Source: Nocardia aurea (GTDB taxonomy: Bacteria; Actinomycetota; Actinomycetes; Mycobacteriales; Mycobacteriaceae). From it: 64,000 nt of DNA. The DNA lies in the NCBI RefSeq assembly GCF_003123685.1, contig NZ_QCYJ01000018.1:62001-126000 (forward strand), in the 5' to 3' direction. A program made the position numbers and the translations under genes. Below are positions 31,157-40,092 of this stretch, piece after piece (within the stretch, counting starts at the first letter, position 1; every line of letters starts with the position of its first letter). A model generated the notes under the pieces. That model saw nothing but the letters and a program-made list of their open reading frames with translations, was not told where the DNA came from and searched no databases.

Positions 31157-32280
31157 TCGGGCTCCGGTGGCGGCTCGACGCGCCCGGCGTCGGTCGGCGC
31201 TTTGTCACTGATCAGTGTGTTCATCCACCGGGTGGTCGGATCGATATCGAGTAGCAGCGCCTTCACCAGCAGCGTCAGCGGCACCGCGAGCAGCGCCCCG
31301 AGCGCCCCGATCACCCAGGTCCAGAAGACCAGCGAGACGAAGGTGACGGTGACGCTGAGTCCGACGGCGTCACCGACGAATTTGGGCTGGATGATCGACT
31401 GGATGACGAAATTGATCACGCTGTAGAGCACGATCACCCAGATCATCAGGGCGGGACCGCTGTCGAGTAGCGCCAGCAACGCGGGCGGGACGAGTCCGAT
31501 GACGAAGCCGATATTGGGGATGTAGTTGGTGATGAACGACAACAACCCCCACAGCACCGGCAGCGGTACGCCCATCAGCCACAGCGCCCCGCCGTCGAGC
31601 ACCGCGACAATCAGACCGAAAACCGTCGACACGACCAGATATTTCCGGGTGCCGACGGCGAAGGACTCGATGGCGTAGGCGATTTCCGGACGTTGCGCGG
31701 CGATGACGTCGAGTTTCGTACCGATAGTCATGCCGTCGAAAGCCATGAACAGCAGCAGCGCCAGGATGAAGAACAGGCTGGAGAAGATCCCGAGCAGCCC
31801 GCTCAGCGCCGACTCCAGCGCGCCGACGAGTTTGCCCACGTCGAGTTCGCTGAGCAGGTTGTGGATCTGTTCACTGTTCACCCCGAATCCGGCCAGCAGC
31901 TCGCGCACGTTCGCCAGCACGTCGTCGAGTCGGTCGGTGTACTGCGGCAATTCGGTGGCCAATTGCGCGACCGAGACGATCAGCAGGCCGACCATGCCGA
32001 GCACGATCACCATGACCGCGACGAACGCGAGGGCCATACCGACCAGCGCGTGCCGTCCGCGCCGCTGGGCCCAGGTCTGGATCGGCTGCACGGCGACGGT
32101 CAGCATGAGCGCCAGGAACACCGGTCCGAGCAGACCGGCGGCGGCCTTCATGCCACCGACGGCGACCACCCCGCCCGCCGCGGCGAGCAGGACGATCAGT
32201 CCTCTCGGGATCGCCCAGTCGGTCGGCGTCGGCGCGGGCGCCGACCTGATCGGGCGCGACCCCTTCTCCCGCGGTGACAT
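31147..32280 (-). CDS. AI-2E family transporter (TqsA/YdiK-type permease)
   Basis: A 377-residue membrane protein with about eight helices. The segments GPVFLALMLTVAVQPIQTWAQR, FITNYIPNIGFVIGLVPPALLALL and IQPKFVGDAVGLSVTVTFVSL are the family signatures. The central part (ELPQYTDRLDDVLANVRELL) is the usual soluble coiled region. Substrates are seldom known; AI-2, Na+ and other small molecules have been reported in relatives. The ATG at 32280 is chosen since AGAGGG precedes it. It is divergent from the LuxR-type regulator, and a 9-5-9 dyad lies between them. Confidence 0.9.
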   Translation of the reverse strand: MSPREKGSRPIRSAPAPTPTDWAIPRGLIVLLAAAGGVVAVGGMKAAAGLLGPVFLALMLTVAVQPIQTWAQRRGRHALVGMALAFVAVMVIVLGMVGLLIVSVAQLATELPQYTDRLDDVLANVRELLAGFGVNSEQIHNLLSELDVGKLVGALESALSGLLGIFSSLFFILALLLFMAFDGMTIGTKLDVIAAQRPEIAYAIESFAVGTRKYLVVSTVFGLIVAVLDGGALWLMGVPLPVLWGLLSFITNYIPNIGFVIGLVPPALLALLDSGPALMIWVIVLYSVINFVIQSIIQPKFVGDAVGLSVTVTFVSLVFWTWVIGALGALLAVPLTLLVKALLLDIDPTTRWMNTLISDKAPTDAGRVEPPPEPDHP

Positions 32281-32335
32281 CGACCCTCTTCTCTTCCGCC
32301 CCGATCGGCACGGTAAGACACGGGCTCCGGTCCGC

Positions 32336-32358
32336 GACTCACCCATTACGGATGAGTC
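32336..32358. promoter_or_regulatory. 9-5-9 inverted repeat between permease and LuxR-type regulator
   Basis: Left arm GACTCACCC and right arm GGATGAGTC pair at eight of nine positions around the spacer ATTAC. It sits 56 bases from the permease start and about 100 from the regulator start, so it could control both. It is the longest of the three similar dyads (31140, 32336, 35156). Confidence 0.65.
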
Positions 32359-32366
32359 GCTATATC

Positions 32367-32381
32367 TTTGCTACGAGCAAA
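32367..32381. promoter_or_regulatory. Perfect dyad TTTGCT-ACG-AGCAAA
   Basis: A 6-3-6 inverted repeat about 80 bases before the regulator's GTG and just downstream of the larger dyad, in an AT-richer patch. It may be part of the promoter or a second operator; no protein can be assigned. Confidence 0.4.
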
Positions 32382-32459
32382 AAGTGCTGTTCGGTCGGTA
32401 TGCTCGGCTGGTCGGAACGGCCGGCGGTTGATGAGGCAGCACCGTCCCAGGAGGCTAGG

Positions 32460-35129
32460 GTGGACTCTTCGCGGCGACTCCAACTTGCCGATGCTCCGAC
32501 CGTGATCACCGGCGATATCGCCTCCGGTGACATCCCCGCGCCGCTGTTCACCCCGCTCGTACTGCGCGACATACACGTCCGGATCAATCAGGCCGCCGCG
32601 GCCGAGGCCCCCCGCGCCGTCCTGATGTGTTCGCCCGCCGGTAGCGGAAAGACCGTACTCGCCGCCGAATGGCTACGCCGCCATATGCGACTACATCCCG
32701 ACACCCGCTTCTGCTGGCTCACCATCGGCGAGAATTTCGACAATGCCGCCCGGCTGTGGGCGGCGGTGCGCGCGGGACTCGGACTGCCCGCCGAACGCGG
32801 CCACCAACTCGCCGACCCGATGGCGAGCGCGCTGGAACTGGCCCACGAATTGGCCGGGCAGCCCGCCGTCCTCGTCCTCGACGACGCCCACCTGCTCACC
32901 GACCCGATCGCCCTCGCCGGACTGGAACATTTCCTGACCAACGCGCCCGCCCGGATGACGACCATCGTCACCGGCCGATACGAACCGCCGCTGCGCTGGC
33001 ACACCCTCGACATCGCGGGCCGCCTGATCCGCCTCGGCGCGGCCGATCTCGCCTTCGGCCCCGAACAGATCGCCTCCGTTTTCGTCGAACACGGTTGCCC
33101 TCTCGCCGATTCCGAGGTCGCCTCGATCCAACAGCTCACCCGGGGATGGGCGGCACTGGTGCGGATCGCGGCGATCTACACGGCCATGCACGGTCCCGAT
33201 CAGGCGGGCGCGCTGGCCATGCTCGCGCACGCCCCGCATCCGATCTCGGATTTCCTGGTCGGCGAACTGATCGAGGTACTCGACGCGGATGTCCGCGAAT
33301 TCCTGCTCGCCACCTGCGTTCCCGAATCCTTCACCGAGGCATTGGCCGAGGAACTGGCGGGCCCGCACGCCCCGAGGATGCTGGACGACCTGGCGCGCAT
33401 CAATTTCCCGGTCCAGCACACCGTCAACGCCGACCGGATCAGGTACTCCTACCACCCGATGCTGCGGGCCTATCTGCTGGCCGAACTGCAACGTGCCGCG
33501 CCGCAACGCATTCCGGATCTGCATCGGATCGCCGGGCAGTGGTACCTGGCGACGGGGACGCCGCTGGCCGCGCTCGCGCATCTGCTCGCCGAGCCCGGCC
33601 GACCCGAATTACCCTCGTACTTGCGGGAATACGGGTTGCAGGTCGTCCTCGACGGGGCGGGCTCGATCCTGTTCGAGAAACTGGACGCGGCCACCGCGCA
33701 CCTCGCCGACGATCCCTTCGTTCGGCTGCTGCGGGTGATCGACGCGGTGGAGCGCGGTGACCACGCCGCCGCCGCGGCCTATCTCGACCAGGTCAGGGCC
33801 CACGGGCCGATCACCTCCACCATCGTGGGCGCCGCGTCGGCCGCGGCGGCCGGGCTGGCCGCGGCGTCGGCCGTCGCGGTGGCGACCGGGGTGGTGGCGA
33901 CCGGGGCGGGCGCGACTTCGGACGAGTTCGGGCACGAGCAGATCCGGGCCGAACCGCCGACCACCGGACAGCCCGATCTGGACTGCTACGTCGCCATCCA
34001 GCTCGGCACCCTGCGCGTCTTCACCGGCGATACCGGCGCCGGCGAACAGTTGTTGCAGCGCGCGCTCGCCCTCGCCGAACATATCGGCCACCATCGCATG
34101 CAGTTGCGCGCGGTCACCCGCCTGGCCGCGGCGTCGGCACTGGCCGGACCGGTGCCGCTGATGCGCGAACGCGCGACGCGCGCGGTCGACCTCGGCACCG
34201 AATACGAACTCACCCACCTGTCCGATCACGTGCACGCGGTGGCGCTCGCCGCGCTGGCCGCGCATCTACAGGGCGACGACGTCACGCGCCACGATCTGGC
34301 CGCCCTGTCGCGGACGCGGCGCGGACTCGACGGGGCGAGCGAGCCCGCCGCGGGCAGACACGCCCATATCGTCGGCCTGCTGCTGACTTTCGACGACACC
34401 GCCGACAAACACGCGGCGGTCATGACGCTGCACACCGAGATGCACCGGTTGCTGGCCGAGAGTCCGTATCCGCCGCTGGGCGGCCGCCTGCTCATCCCGG
34501 TGGTCGCGATCCTGCTGCGGCTGCACGAACGCGATGCCGCGCAGCAACTCGCCGACGCGGGGTATCGCGCCATGCCCGGCGCACCGGACGCGGTGCTCGC
34601 CGCGGCGGCGGTGGCGGAGGCGGCGAACAAACCGCTCGACACACTCGACGCGGTCGGCCCGCTGCTGAAACGGTCGGCGGAGCTGCCCGCCTACACCGCC
34701 GTCACCGCGTGGCTGCTGTACGCGTCGGCCTGTCACCGGCTCGACCGTCAGGTGAAGTCCTACGAGGGTTTCGCCGAGGCGGTGCGCCTGGCCTCACCGG
34801 ACCGCTTGGTCCGGCCGTTCTTCGAGGTTCCGGGAGTCCTCACGATGCTGCACGAGCACGCGGGACGTTTCGGCGCCGACAACGCCTTCGTCGAGACCGT
34901 CCGCGAGAATTCCGCGGCCAGGCCGCAACCGATGAGCCCCGCGCTCACCGACGCCGAACTGACCGTGCTGAAACAACTCCCGAGTGGACGCACAGCGTTG
35001 CAGATCGCCCAGGATCTCGGCGTCTCCATCAATACGGTGAAGACGCATCTGCGCTCGATCTACGCCAAACTCGGCAGCAATTCACGCGCCGACGCGATGC
35101 TGCGAGCCCGCCGCATCGGGGTGCTCTGA
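32460..35129 (+). CDS. LuxR-family ATPase regulator (MalT/LAL-type)
   Basis: An 889-residue signal-transduction ATPase. Walker A SPAGSGKT is near residue 58, Walker B LVLDDAH near 138, then helical repeats to about 800, and a LuxR helix-turn-helix at about 826-885 (LTDAELTVLKQLPSGRTALQIAQ, NTVKTHLRSIYAKL). An alanine-rich stretch (AASAAAAGLAAASAVAVATG) interrupts the repeat region. The GTG at 32460 is preferred since CAGGAGGC precedes it by six bases. It is divergent from an AI-2E permease; three CTCAYCC-type dyads nearby are its probable targets, including its own promoter region. Confidence 0.9.
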   Translation: MDSSRRLQLADAPTVITGDIASGDIPAPLFTPLVLRDIHVRINQAAAAEAPRAVLMCSPAGSGKTVLAAEWLRRHMRLHPDTRFCWLTIGENFDNAARLWAAVRAGLGLPAERGHQLADPMASALELAHELAGQPAVLVLDDAHLLTDPIALAGLEHFLTNAPARMTTIVTGRYEPPLRWHTLDIAGRLIRLGAADLAFGPEQIASVFVEHGCPLADSEVASIQQLTRGWAALVRIAAIYTAMHGPDQAGALAMLAHAPHPISDFLVGELIEVLDADVREFLLATCVPESFTEALAEELAGPHAPRMLDDLARINFPVQHTVNADRIRYSYHPMLRAYLLAELQRAAPQRIPDLHRIAGQWYLATGTPLAALAHLLAEPGRPELPSYLREYGLQVVLDGAGSILFEKLDAATAHLADDPFVRLLRVIDAVERGDHAAAAAYLDQVRAHGPITSTIVGAASAAAAGLAAASAVAVATGVVATGAGATSDEFGHEQIRAEPPTTGQPDLDCYVAIQLGTLRVFTGDTGAGEQLLQRALALAEHIGHHRMQLRAVTRLAAASALAGPVPLMRERATRAVDLGTEYELTHLSDHVHAVALAALAAHLQGDDVTRHDLAALSRTRRGLDGASEPAAGRHAHIVGLLLTFDDTADKHAAVMTLHTEMHRLLAESPYPPLGGRLLIPVVAILLRLHERDAAQQLADAGYRAMPGAPDAVLAAAAVAEAANKPLDTLDAVGPLLKRSAELPAYTAVTAWLLYASACHRLDRQVKSYEGFAEAVRLASPDRLVRPFFEVPGVLTMLHEHAGRFGADNAFVETVRENSAARPQPMSPALTDAELTVLKQLPSGRTALQIAQDLGVSINTVKTHLRSIYAKLGSNSRADAMLRARRIGVL

Positions 35130-35155
35130 GGGCCGCTTCACCGGCGAGCGGACAT

Positions 35156-35174
35156 CTCATCCCCGTCGGGTGAG
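35156..35174. promoter_or_regulatory. 7-5-7 inverted repeat before the 71-residue protein gene
   Basis: CTCATCC, CCGTC, GGGTGAG: six of seven arm positions pair. It begins 27 bases after the regulator's stop and lies 84 bases before the GTG at 35258. It is the third site of the CTCAYCC-N5-GGRTGAG type. A terminator role for the regulator gene is possible but the stem is short. Confidence 0.6.
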
Positions 35175-35257
35175 GACGCCGCACCACTGCGCGGAGCACT
35201 CTCTGTTCGGGGCCCGATCCATATCCGCGCCGCGGACGACAGCCGAGAGGAGTGCCC

Positions 35258-35473
35258 GTGCCGGACCCGATCCGATACCAGTTCATCATCGACGGCAAGC
35301 TCTCCGAACGGGCGCTGGCGGCCTTCCCCGAACTCGACGCCTCCGATCGGGCCCCCGGCGAAGTGACCACCCTCTACGGCCCCATCACCGACACCGCCGC
35401 ACTGCGCGGCATCATGGCGCGGATCGACTCGCTCGGGCTGACCCTGCTCGAGATGCGGCAGATGCCGGACTGA
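35258..35473 (+). CDS. Small conserved-type protein, 71 residues
   Basis: A 71-residue soluble protein, starting VPDPIRYQFIIDGKLSERAL and ending LTLLEMRQMPD. It has an alpha/beta look (two strands around VTTLYGPITD and a helix TAALRGIMARIDSLG) but no recognised catalytic motif. The second GTG is chosen: GAGAGGAG lies five bases upstream, while the first GTG is inside that site. It follows the LuxR-type regulator and the third inverted repeat, so it is probably in its regulon. It converges on the EthA-like gene with four bases between stops. Confidence 0.7.
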   Translation: MPDPIRYQFIIDGKLSERALAAFPELDASDRAPGEVTTLYGPITDTAALRGIMARIDSLGLTLLEMRQMPD

Positions 35474-35477
35474 GGGA

Positions 35478-36989
35478 TCAGCGCGCGTTCGCACCGACCT
35501 TCGGCTTCGGGGCCGAGGCCGACAGCGGCGCCAATGTCTTGCTCAGGTCGGTGCGCAGCGTGGTGACCGAATCGATCAGATAGTTCTGGCGGACCTTCCA
35601 CGGACGCCGGTCACCCTGGCGCGGGAACTCCGCGATGGACCGCTGCACATAGCCCGAGGCCAGGTCAAGCAGCGGGCGCGGCCCGAGTTCGCCGTCGGGA
35701 CGCGGGACGACGGCGGCGTAACCGTTGGCGTCGAGGTGGCGCAGCACCTTGCAGACCAGGCGCGAGGTGAGATCGGCGCGCAGCGTCCACGAGGCGTTGG
35801 TGTATCCGATGCAGACGGCGAAATTGGGGACGCCGGTGAGCATCGCACCCTGCCAGACGAACTGCTCGGACAGCGGCACCGGCACGCCGTCGACGCTCGG
35901 GGTGATCCCGCCGAAGGCGAGCAGTCGCAGCCCGGTCGCGGTGATGACGACGTCGGCGGGCAGCACCCGGCCGGACTTCAGCCGAATACCTTCCGGCACA
36001 AAGGTTTCGATGTGGTCGGTGACCACCTCGGCCTTCCCCTTCTTCATCGCCCGGAAGAAGTCGGCGTCCGGCACGGCGCACAGGCGCTGGTCCCACGGGT
36101 TGTAGGTGGGGGTGAAATGTTCGGCGACCGCCTTCTCGTCCTTCAGGATCCGGGTGGTCAGACCGGTGAGGAGTTTGCGCGCGGATTCCGGCCTGCGGCG
36201 GCAGTACTGGTAGAAACCGATGCCGAACAGGATGTTCTTGGCGCGGATCACCCGGTGCGCCAGGTTCGGCGGCAGCAGTTCGCGGATCTTGTCTGCCCGC
36301 TTGTCGCGACCGGGTACGGCGCTGATCCAGGTCGGGCTGCGCTGCAACATGGTGACCATCTCGGTCTGCTCGGCCAGGGCGGGCACCAGGGTGACCGCGG
36401 TCGCGCCGCTGCCGACGACGACCACGCGTTTGCCCGCGTAGTCCAGATCCTCCGGCCAGAACTGCGGGTGCACCACGCGACCGTCGAAGCTGTCCACACC
36501 GGGGAAATCCGGCGCGTGCCCGCGGTCGTAGTCGTAGTACCCGGCGCAGGCGTAGAGGAAGTTGCAGGTCAGGGTGGTTCGAATGGTGTCGCCCGCGCTG
36601 TCGCGCCGTGCGATGCTCAGCGTCCACCTCGCGGTCTCGCTCGACCAGTCGGCGGAGATCACCTTGCTGCCGTAGCGGATGTGGCGGTCGATGCCGTACT
36701 CGGCGGCGGTCTCGGTGATGTAGCGCAGGATCGACGGTCCGTCCGCGATCGCCTTGGCGTCGCGCCACGGCTTGAACGGGTAGCCGAGGGTGAACATATC
36801 CGAATCCGAGCGAATCCCCGGGTAGCGGAACAGATCCCAGGTGCCGCCGAGCGCGTCGCGCGCCTCGAGGACGGCGTAACTCTTGCCAGGACATTCGGTC
36901 TGCAACCGGTAGGCGGCGCCGATACCGGAAAGTCCGGCGCCGACGATGACGACGTCGAGGTGGTCGGGTGCGACGGCTGACTCGGTCAT
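35478..36989 (-). CDS. ethA: EthA-like Baeyer-Villiger monooxygenase
   Basis: A 503-residue flavoenzyme. GAGLSG (residues 17-22) and VVGSGATAVT (near 198) are the FAD and NADPH Rossmann motifs, and FDGRVVHPQFW near 168-178 is the Baeyer-Villiger fingerprint FxGxxxHxxxW in slightly variant form. Long stretches (GGTWDLFRYPGIRSDSDM, YNPWDQRLC, YTNASWTLRADL) read like mycobacterial EthA. It should insert oxygen into ketones using NADPH and O2; the mycobacterial enzyme also activates thioamides. It is divergent from an AraC-family gene, a likely regulator in place of EthR. Confidence 0.88.
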   Translation of the reverse strand: MTESAVAPDHLDVVIVGAGLSGIGAAYRLQTECPGKSYAVLEARDALGGTWDLFRYPGIRSDSDMFTLGYPFKPWRDAKAIADGPSILRYITETAAEYGIDRHIRYGSKVISADWSSETARWTLSIARRDSAGDTIRTTLTCNFLYACAGYYDYDRGHAPDFPGVDSFDGRVVHPQFWPEDLDYAGKRVVVVGSGATAVTLVPALAEQTEMVTMLQRSPTWISAVPGRDKRADKIRELLPPNLAHRVIRAKNILFGIGFYQYCRRRPESARKLLTGLTTRILKDEKAVAEHFTPTYNPWDQRLCAVPDADFFRAMKKGKAEVVTDHIETFVPEGIRLKSGRVLPADVVITATGLRLLAFGGITPSVDGVPVPLSEQFVWQGAMLTGVPNFAVCIGYTNASWTLRADLTSRLVCKVLRHLDANGYAAVVPRPDGELGPRPLLDLASGYVQRSIAEFPRQGDRRPWKVRQNYLIDSVTTLRTDLSKTLAPLSASAPKPKVGANAR

Positions 36990-37022
36990 GATTCCAGTGT
37001 GCTGGGGATTCTTCTCACACGC

Positions 37023-37051
37023 TTGACTTTACCCGACAGTTATTTGATTCT
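37023..37051 (+). promoter_or_regulatory. Promoter TTGACT-N17-GATTCT, apparently leaderless
   Basis: TTGACT (37023-37028) and GATTCT (37046-37051) are 17 bases apart. The -10 ends seven bases before the ATG at 37059, and no Shine-Dalgarno is present, so the AraC mRNA probably begins at or next to its start codon. Confidence 0.5.
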
Positions 37052-37058
37052 GAGCGAC

Positions 37059-38066
37059 ATGTCGGTGATCAGGTCCGCTGGACTGCGCGGGTTTCGCGCG
37101 ACCGTCGCCGAACTCGGCGGCGACGCCGAGGAGTTCGCCAGGACCGTCGGCCTGCCGATCGCGGCGCTGGACGCCGACGATCTGCTGATCTCCGACGAAG
37201 CGGTCGCCACGGTGCTGGAACTGGCGGCACACCGGCTGGCACGGCCCGATCTGGGACTGCGGATCGCCTACCGGCAGGACCTGGACATGCTCGGTCCGCT
37301 CGCGCTCGCCATCCGCAACTCCCCCACGCTGGCCGACGTGCTGGAATGCACCTCGCGCTACCTGTTCGTGCACGCGCGCTCACTGAGCCTGACCCTCGAA
37401 CCGGACCCGTACGGCGACCGAGGGGTGATCGGATTGCGCTACGGCGTCCCGCCGGGTCGGGTGAATCCGGTCCAGGGCACCGATCTCGGCCTCGGTTTCG
37501 TCCACCGCGCGATCCAGCGGCTGGCAGGCGATCGCTACGGGCTGCGCTCGGTCGAACTGCCCTATCGTCCCGCCGCCCCGCTGTCGGACTACGAGGAGTT
37601 CTTCGGCGTCCCGGTCCGGATGAACCGCCCCGCGGCCCTGCTCCGCGTGCCGAGCGGCCTCGCGGACACACCGCTGTCCGGTGGCGACCGGAATCTGCAC
37701 CGCTTGGCGATGGCGTTCCTGGCCGAGCAGACCGACGAGGCGGGCGCGTCCCTCGTGCCGCAGATCGCGGCGACACTGCGTCAACTGCTCGGCACGACAC
37801 CGCCCGAGATCGGCGTGGTCGCCGCCCTGCTGGCGATGCATCCGCGCACCGTGCAACGCCGACTCGCGGCCGAGGGCACCACCTTCGCCGCCATACTCGA
37901 CGATGTCCGCAGGCACGAGGCGCGGCGCTACCTGGTCACCACCGATATGCCGATGAGCCAGATCGCCTCCCTGATCGGGCTGTCCGAACAGGCGACGTTC
38001 ACCCGCAGCGCACGCCGCTGGTGGGACACGACTCCCACCGCCGTGCGACGCGACGGCGTGCGCTGA
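37059..38066 (+). CDS. AraC-family regulator divergent from the EthA-like gene
   Basis: A 335-residue regulator with the Arabinose_bd-type N-terminal domain (ELGGDAEEFARTVGLPIAALDADD-like start) and a C-terminal AraC DNA-binding domain with VAALLAMHPRTVQRRL, then IASLIGLSEQATFTRSARRW. The ATG at 37059 is chosen because the putative promoter and absence of a ribosome site fit a leaderless message; the frame open to 36999 overlaps that promoter. It is most likely the regulator of the monooxygenase gene transcribed away from it. Confidence 0.9.
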   Translation: MSVIRSAGLRGFRATVAELGGDAEEFARTVGLPIAALDADDLLISDEAVATVLELAAHRLARPDLGLRIAYRQDLDMLGPLALAIRNSPTLADVLECTSRYLFVHARSLSLTLEPDPYGDRGVIGLRYGVPPGRVNPVQGTDLGLGFVHRAIQRLAGDRYGLRSVELPYRPAAPLSDYEEFFGVPVRMNRPAALLRVPSGLADTPLSGGDRNLHRLAMAFLAEQTDEAGASLVPQIAATLRQLLGTTPPEIGVVAALLAMHPRTVQRRLAAEGTTFAAILDDVRRHEARRYLVTTDMPMSQIASLIGLSEQATFTRSARRWWDTTPTAVRRDGVR

Positions 38067-38069
38067 GCG

Positions 38070-38783
38070 TCAGGCGGCCTCGCGCACCTTGTCGACGGCG
38101 GCGATGAAGAGTCGATCGAACGCGGCTTGGTCGGCCGCGTCGCTGAGCGCGGTGACGCGGACCAGCACGGTCAGGCCGCGCAGGGTGGCCATGCCCGAGT
38201 ACGCGCTCATGACCAGGGGTTTGTCGGTGCCGATACTGGAGGAGGTCGTCGACCGGTAGACGATCGCGTCGACACCTTTCAGATCGGCAGGGGCCGTACG
38301 GTTCTCGGTCTCGCCCGTGACGTCGATCCGGGCGCCTTCGACCGACGAGGCGAAGGTGTAGCGGGCGCATTTCCCGTTGAGTTCGGTGATCCGCGCCAGG
38401 TCGGCGGTGGTGTCGGCGATGTACTCCACGTACATGGCGCCGGACTGTCCGGACGCGGCCGTGATCGACGACCGTTCCAGCAGATCCTTCATCGCCGTGC
38501 CGAGATCCTGTTGGGGACCGGCGCATTCCTGCGGGGTGAAGGTGCCGTTCTGGCCCGCACTCGCGAGATCGGCCGCCGCCGCGCCGACCCGGTCCTTGGG
38601 CAGCTCCATCTTCGTACTGCCCGCCGGGAATTCCTCCTGGGTCAACAGCAATTGTTCCCGCGGCGTGGTCGGGGCCGAGGTGGACCCGCCCGCCGATTCG
38701 TCGGTACCGCATCCGGCCAGCAGCAGCGCGCCGACCGCGACCACCACCGCACAGCGTGCGCGCATTCCGCGCAGATTGATCAT
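38070..38783 (-). CDS. Lipoprotein, unknown function
   Basis: A 237-residue protein with a lipoprotein signal (ARCAVVVAVGALLLAGC; the cysteine would be lipidated). The mature part starts with a Ser/Thr-rich linker and contains two further cysteines (PQECAGP and GKCARYTF), probably a disulfide. I do not recognise the domain; the layout (QLLLTQEEFPAGSTKMEL) resembles sensor-like lipoproteins of mycobacteria and nocardiae. Start codons at 38795, 38783 and 38765 are all possible; none has a clear ribosome site. It converges on the AraC gene. Confidence 0.75.
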   Translation of the reverse strand: MINLRGMRARCAVVVAVGALLLAGCGTDESAGGSTSAPTTPREQLLLTQEEFPAGSTKMELPKDRVGAAAADLASAGQNGTFTPQECAGPQQDLGTAMKDLLERSSITAASGQSGAMYVEYIADTTADLARITELNGKCARYTFASSVEGARIDVTGETENRTAPADLKGVDAIVYRSTTSSSIGTDKPLVMSAYSGMATLRGLTVLVRVTALSDAADQAAFDRLFIAAVDKVREAA

Positions 38784-38855
38784 GCGGGCCAGCATGCCAG
38801 CCGCGCGATCCACGTCATAGACTTCACGACCGGAGATCGACTCGGAAGGGGCCGC

Positions 38856-39233
38856 ATGGACACGGTCAGGGAGGTTGCCGAAGAGGGCAAGCGGCTGATC
38901 GATCGGGCCTGGCTCGGCGAACTGAGCAGGGACGAGGCCGTGCACCGGTTCATCCAGGTCGGCGACGGATTGGTCGGGCCCGCCACCGCGGGCGAGATCG
39001 TCGACGACGGGATCCGCTGGCTGGAGGCCAATGCCACCCGGCTGCGCGTGCTGGCATGGTGCGCGCTGCTCGAGATCCCGCTGTTCCTCGGAATCGCCGT
39101 GCTCGCATTCGCTTTCGGCGACTATCTCACCTGCGTGGCGGCGGTGGTGCTGCTCGCCGGGCTCCAGGTGGTCCACCACCGGCTGATGCCGACACCGGTG
39201 CCGACGCAGCGGCGTCGGCGCGTCCGGCACTGA
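38856..39233 (+). CDS. Small membrane-associated protein, two helices
   Basis: A 125-residue protein. An acidic helical N-terminal half (VREVAEEGKRLIDRAWLGEL) is followed by two hydrophobic segments (LAWCALLEIPLFLGIAVLAFAFG and LTCVAAVVLLAGLQVV) and a basic tail (RRRRVRH). No family recognised. The ATG at 38856 follows GGAAGGGG. A TAGACT box at 38818 is a possible -10. It is divergent from the lipoprotein gene. Confidence 0.65.
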   Translation: MDTVREVAEEGKRLIDRAWLGELSRDEAVHRFIQVGDGLVGPATAGEIVDDGIRWLEANATRLRVLAWCALLEIPLFLGIAVLAFAFGDYLTCVAAVVLLAGLQVVHHRLMPTPVPTQRRRRVRH

Positions 39234-39284
39234 TCCGAGGACGCGATATCGGCGGCGGTGCCGAACGGCGGCACCGCGGCGAGC

Positions 39285-39290
39285 TAGTCT
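39285..39290 (+). promoter_or_regulatory. -10 box TAGTCT of a probable leaderless gene
   Basis: TAGTCT ends seven bases before the ATG at 39298; no Shine-Dalgarno is seen between, so transcription likely starts at the ATG. Confidence 0.4.
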
Positions 39291-39297
39291 GCGGCTC

Positions 39298-40026
39298 ATG
39301 GCGGATTCGACCGGCACACCCTATCGACACCCACACGAGCCGCATTCGAGCGGCGTGGCCTCGCGGCTGAACTGGTTGCGCGCCGGGGTACTCGGCGCGA
39401 ACGACGGCATCGTCTCGACCGCGGGACTGGTCGTCGGCGTCGCCGCCGCGACCACCGACACCGATCAGATCTTCACCGCCGGTATCGCGGGCTTGACGGC
39501 GGGCGCGATCTCGATGGCGGTGGGCGAGTACGTCTCGGTCAGCACACAGCGCGATTCGGAACGGGCGCTGCTGGCCAAGGAACGCAGGGAGCTGCGCGAA
39601 GACCCCGACTACGAACTCGAGGAGCTGGCCGGTATCTACCGGGCGAAGGGATTGTCCGACCGGACCGCTCGCCAAGTGGCCAGGGAACTCACCGAACACG
39701 ACGCCTTCACCGCGCACGCGGAAGCCGAACTCGGCCTGAACCCGCGCGAGCTCACGAATCCGTGGCAGGCGGCGTTCTCCTCCGCGGTCGCCTTCACCGT
39801 CGGCGCGCTGCTGCCGCTGCTGGCCATTCTGCTTCCGCCTGCGACCGCGCGTATTCCGGTCACCTTCGCCGCAGTGTTGCTCGCCCTCGCGGCGACCGGC
39901 TCGCTCAGTGCGCGTCTCGGGGGCAGTCGGCGACGAAGGGCCGTACCCCGCGTGGTGATCGGAGGTGCGCTGGCGATGGCGGTCACCTACGGCATCGGGC
40001 AGATCTTCGATGTGTCAGGGATCTGA
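39298..40026 (+). CDS. VIT1/CCC1-family iron/manganese transporter
   Basis: A 242-residue membrane protein. LNWLRAGVLGANDGIVSTAGLVVGV is the first helix pair of the VIT1/CCC1 family, GAISMAVGEYVSVSTQ the second, followed by a long cytosolic charged helix (SERALLAKERRELREDPDYELEEL) typical of the metal-binding domain. Three further helices end the protein. It probably moves Fe2+ or Mn2+ across the membrane. The message appears leaderless. No metal-dependent operator was recognised. Confidence 0.9.
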   Translation: MADSTGTPYRHPHEPHSSGVASRLNWLRAGVLGANDGIVSTAGLVVGVAAATTDTDQIFTAGIAGLTAGAISMAVGEYVSVSTQRDSERALLAKERRELREDPDYELEELAGIYRAKGLSDRTARQVARELTEHDAFTAHAEAELGLNPRELTNPWQAAFSSAVAFTVGALLPLLAILLPPATARIPVTFAAVLLALAATGSLSARLGGSRRRRAVPRVVIGGALAMAVTYGIGQIFDVSGI

Positions 40027-40092
40027 CCTGGACGCCTGACCAGGAATCTCACCTGCGAAACTGCGATTCGTGCCACAGTGGGCGTAAAGTAC

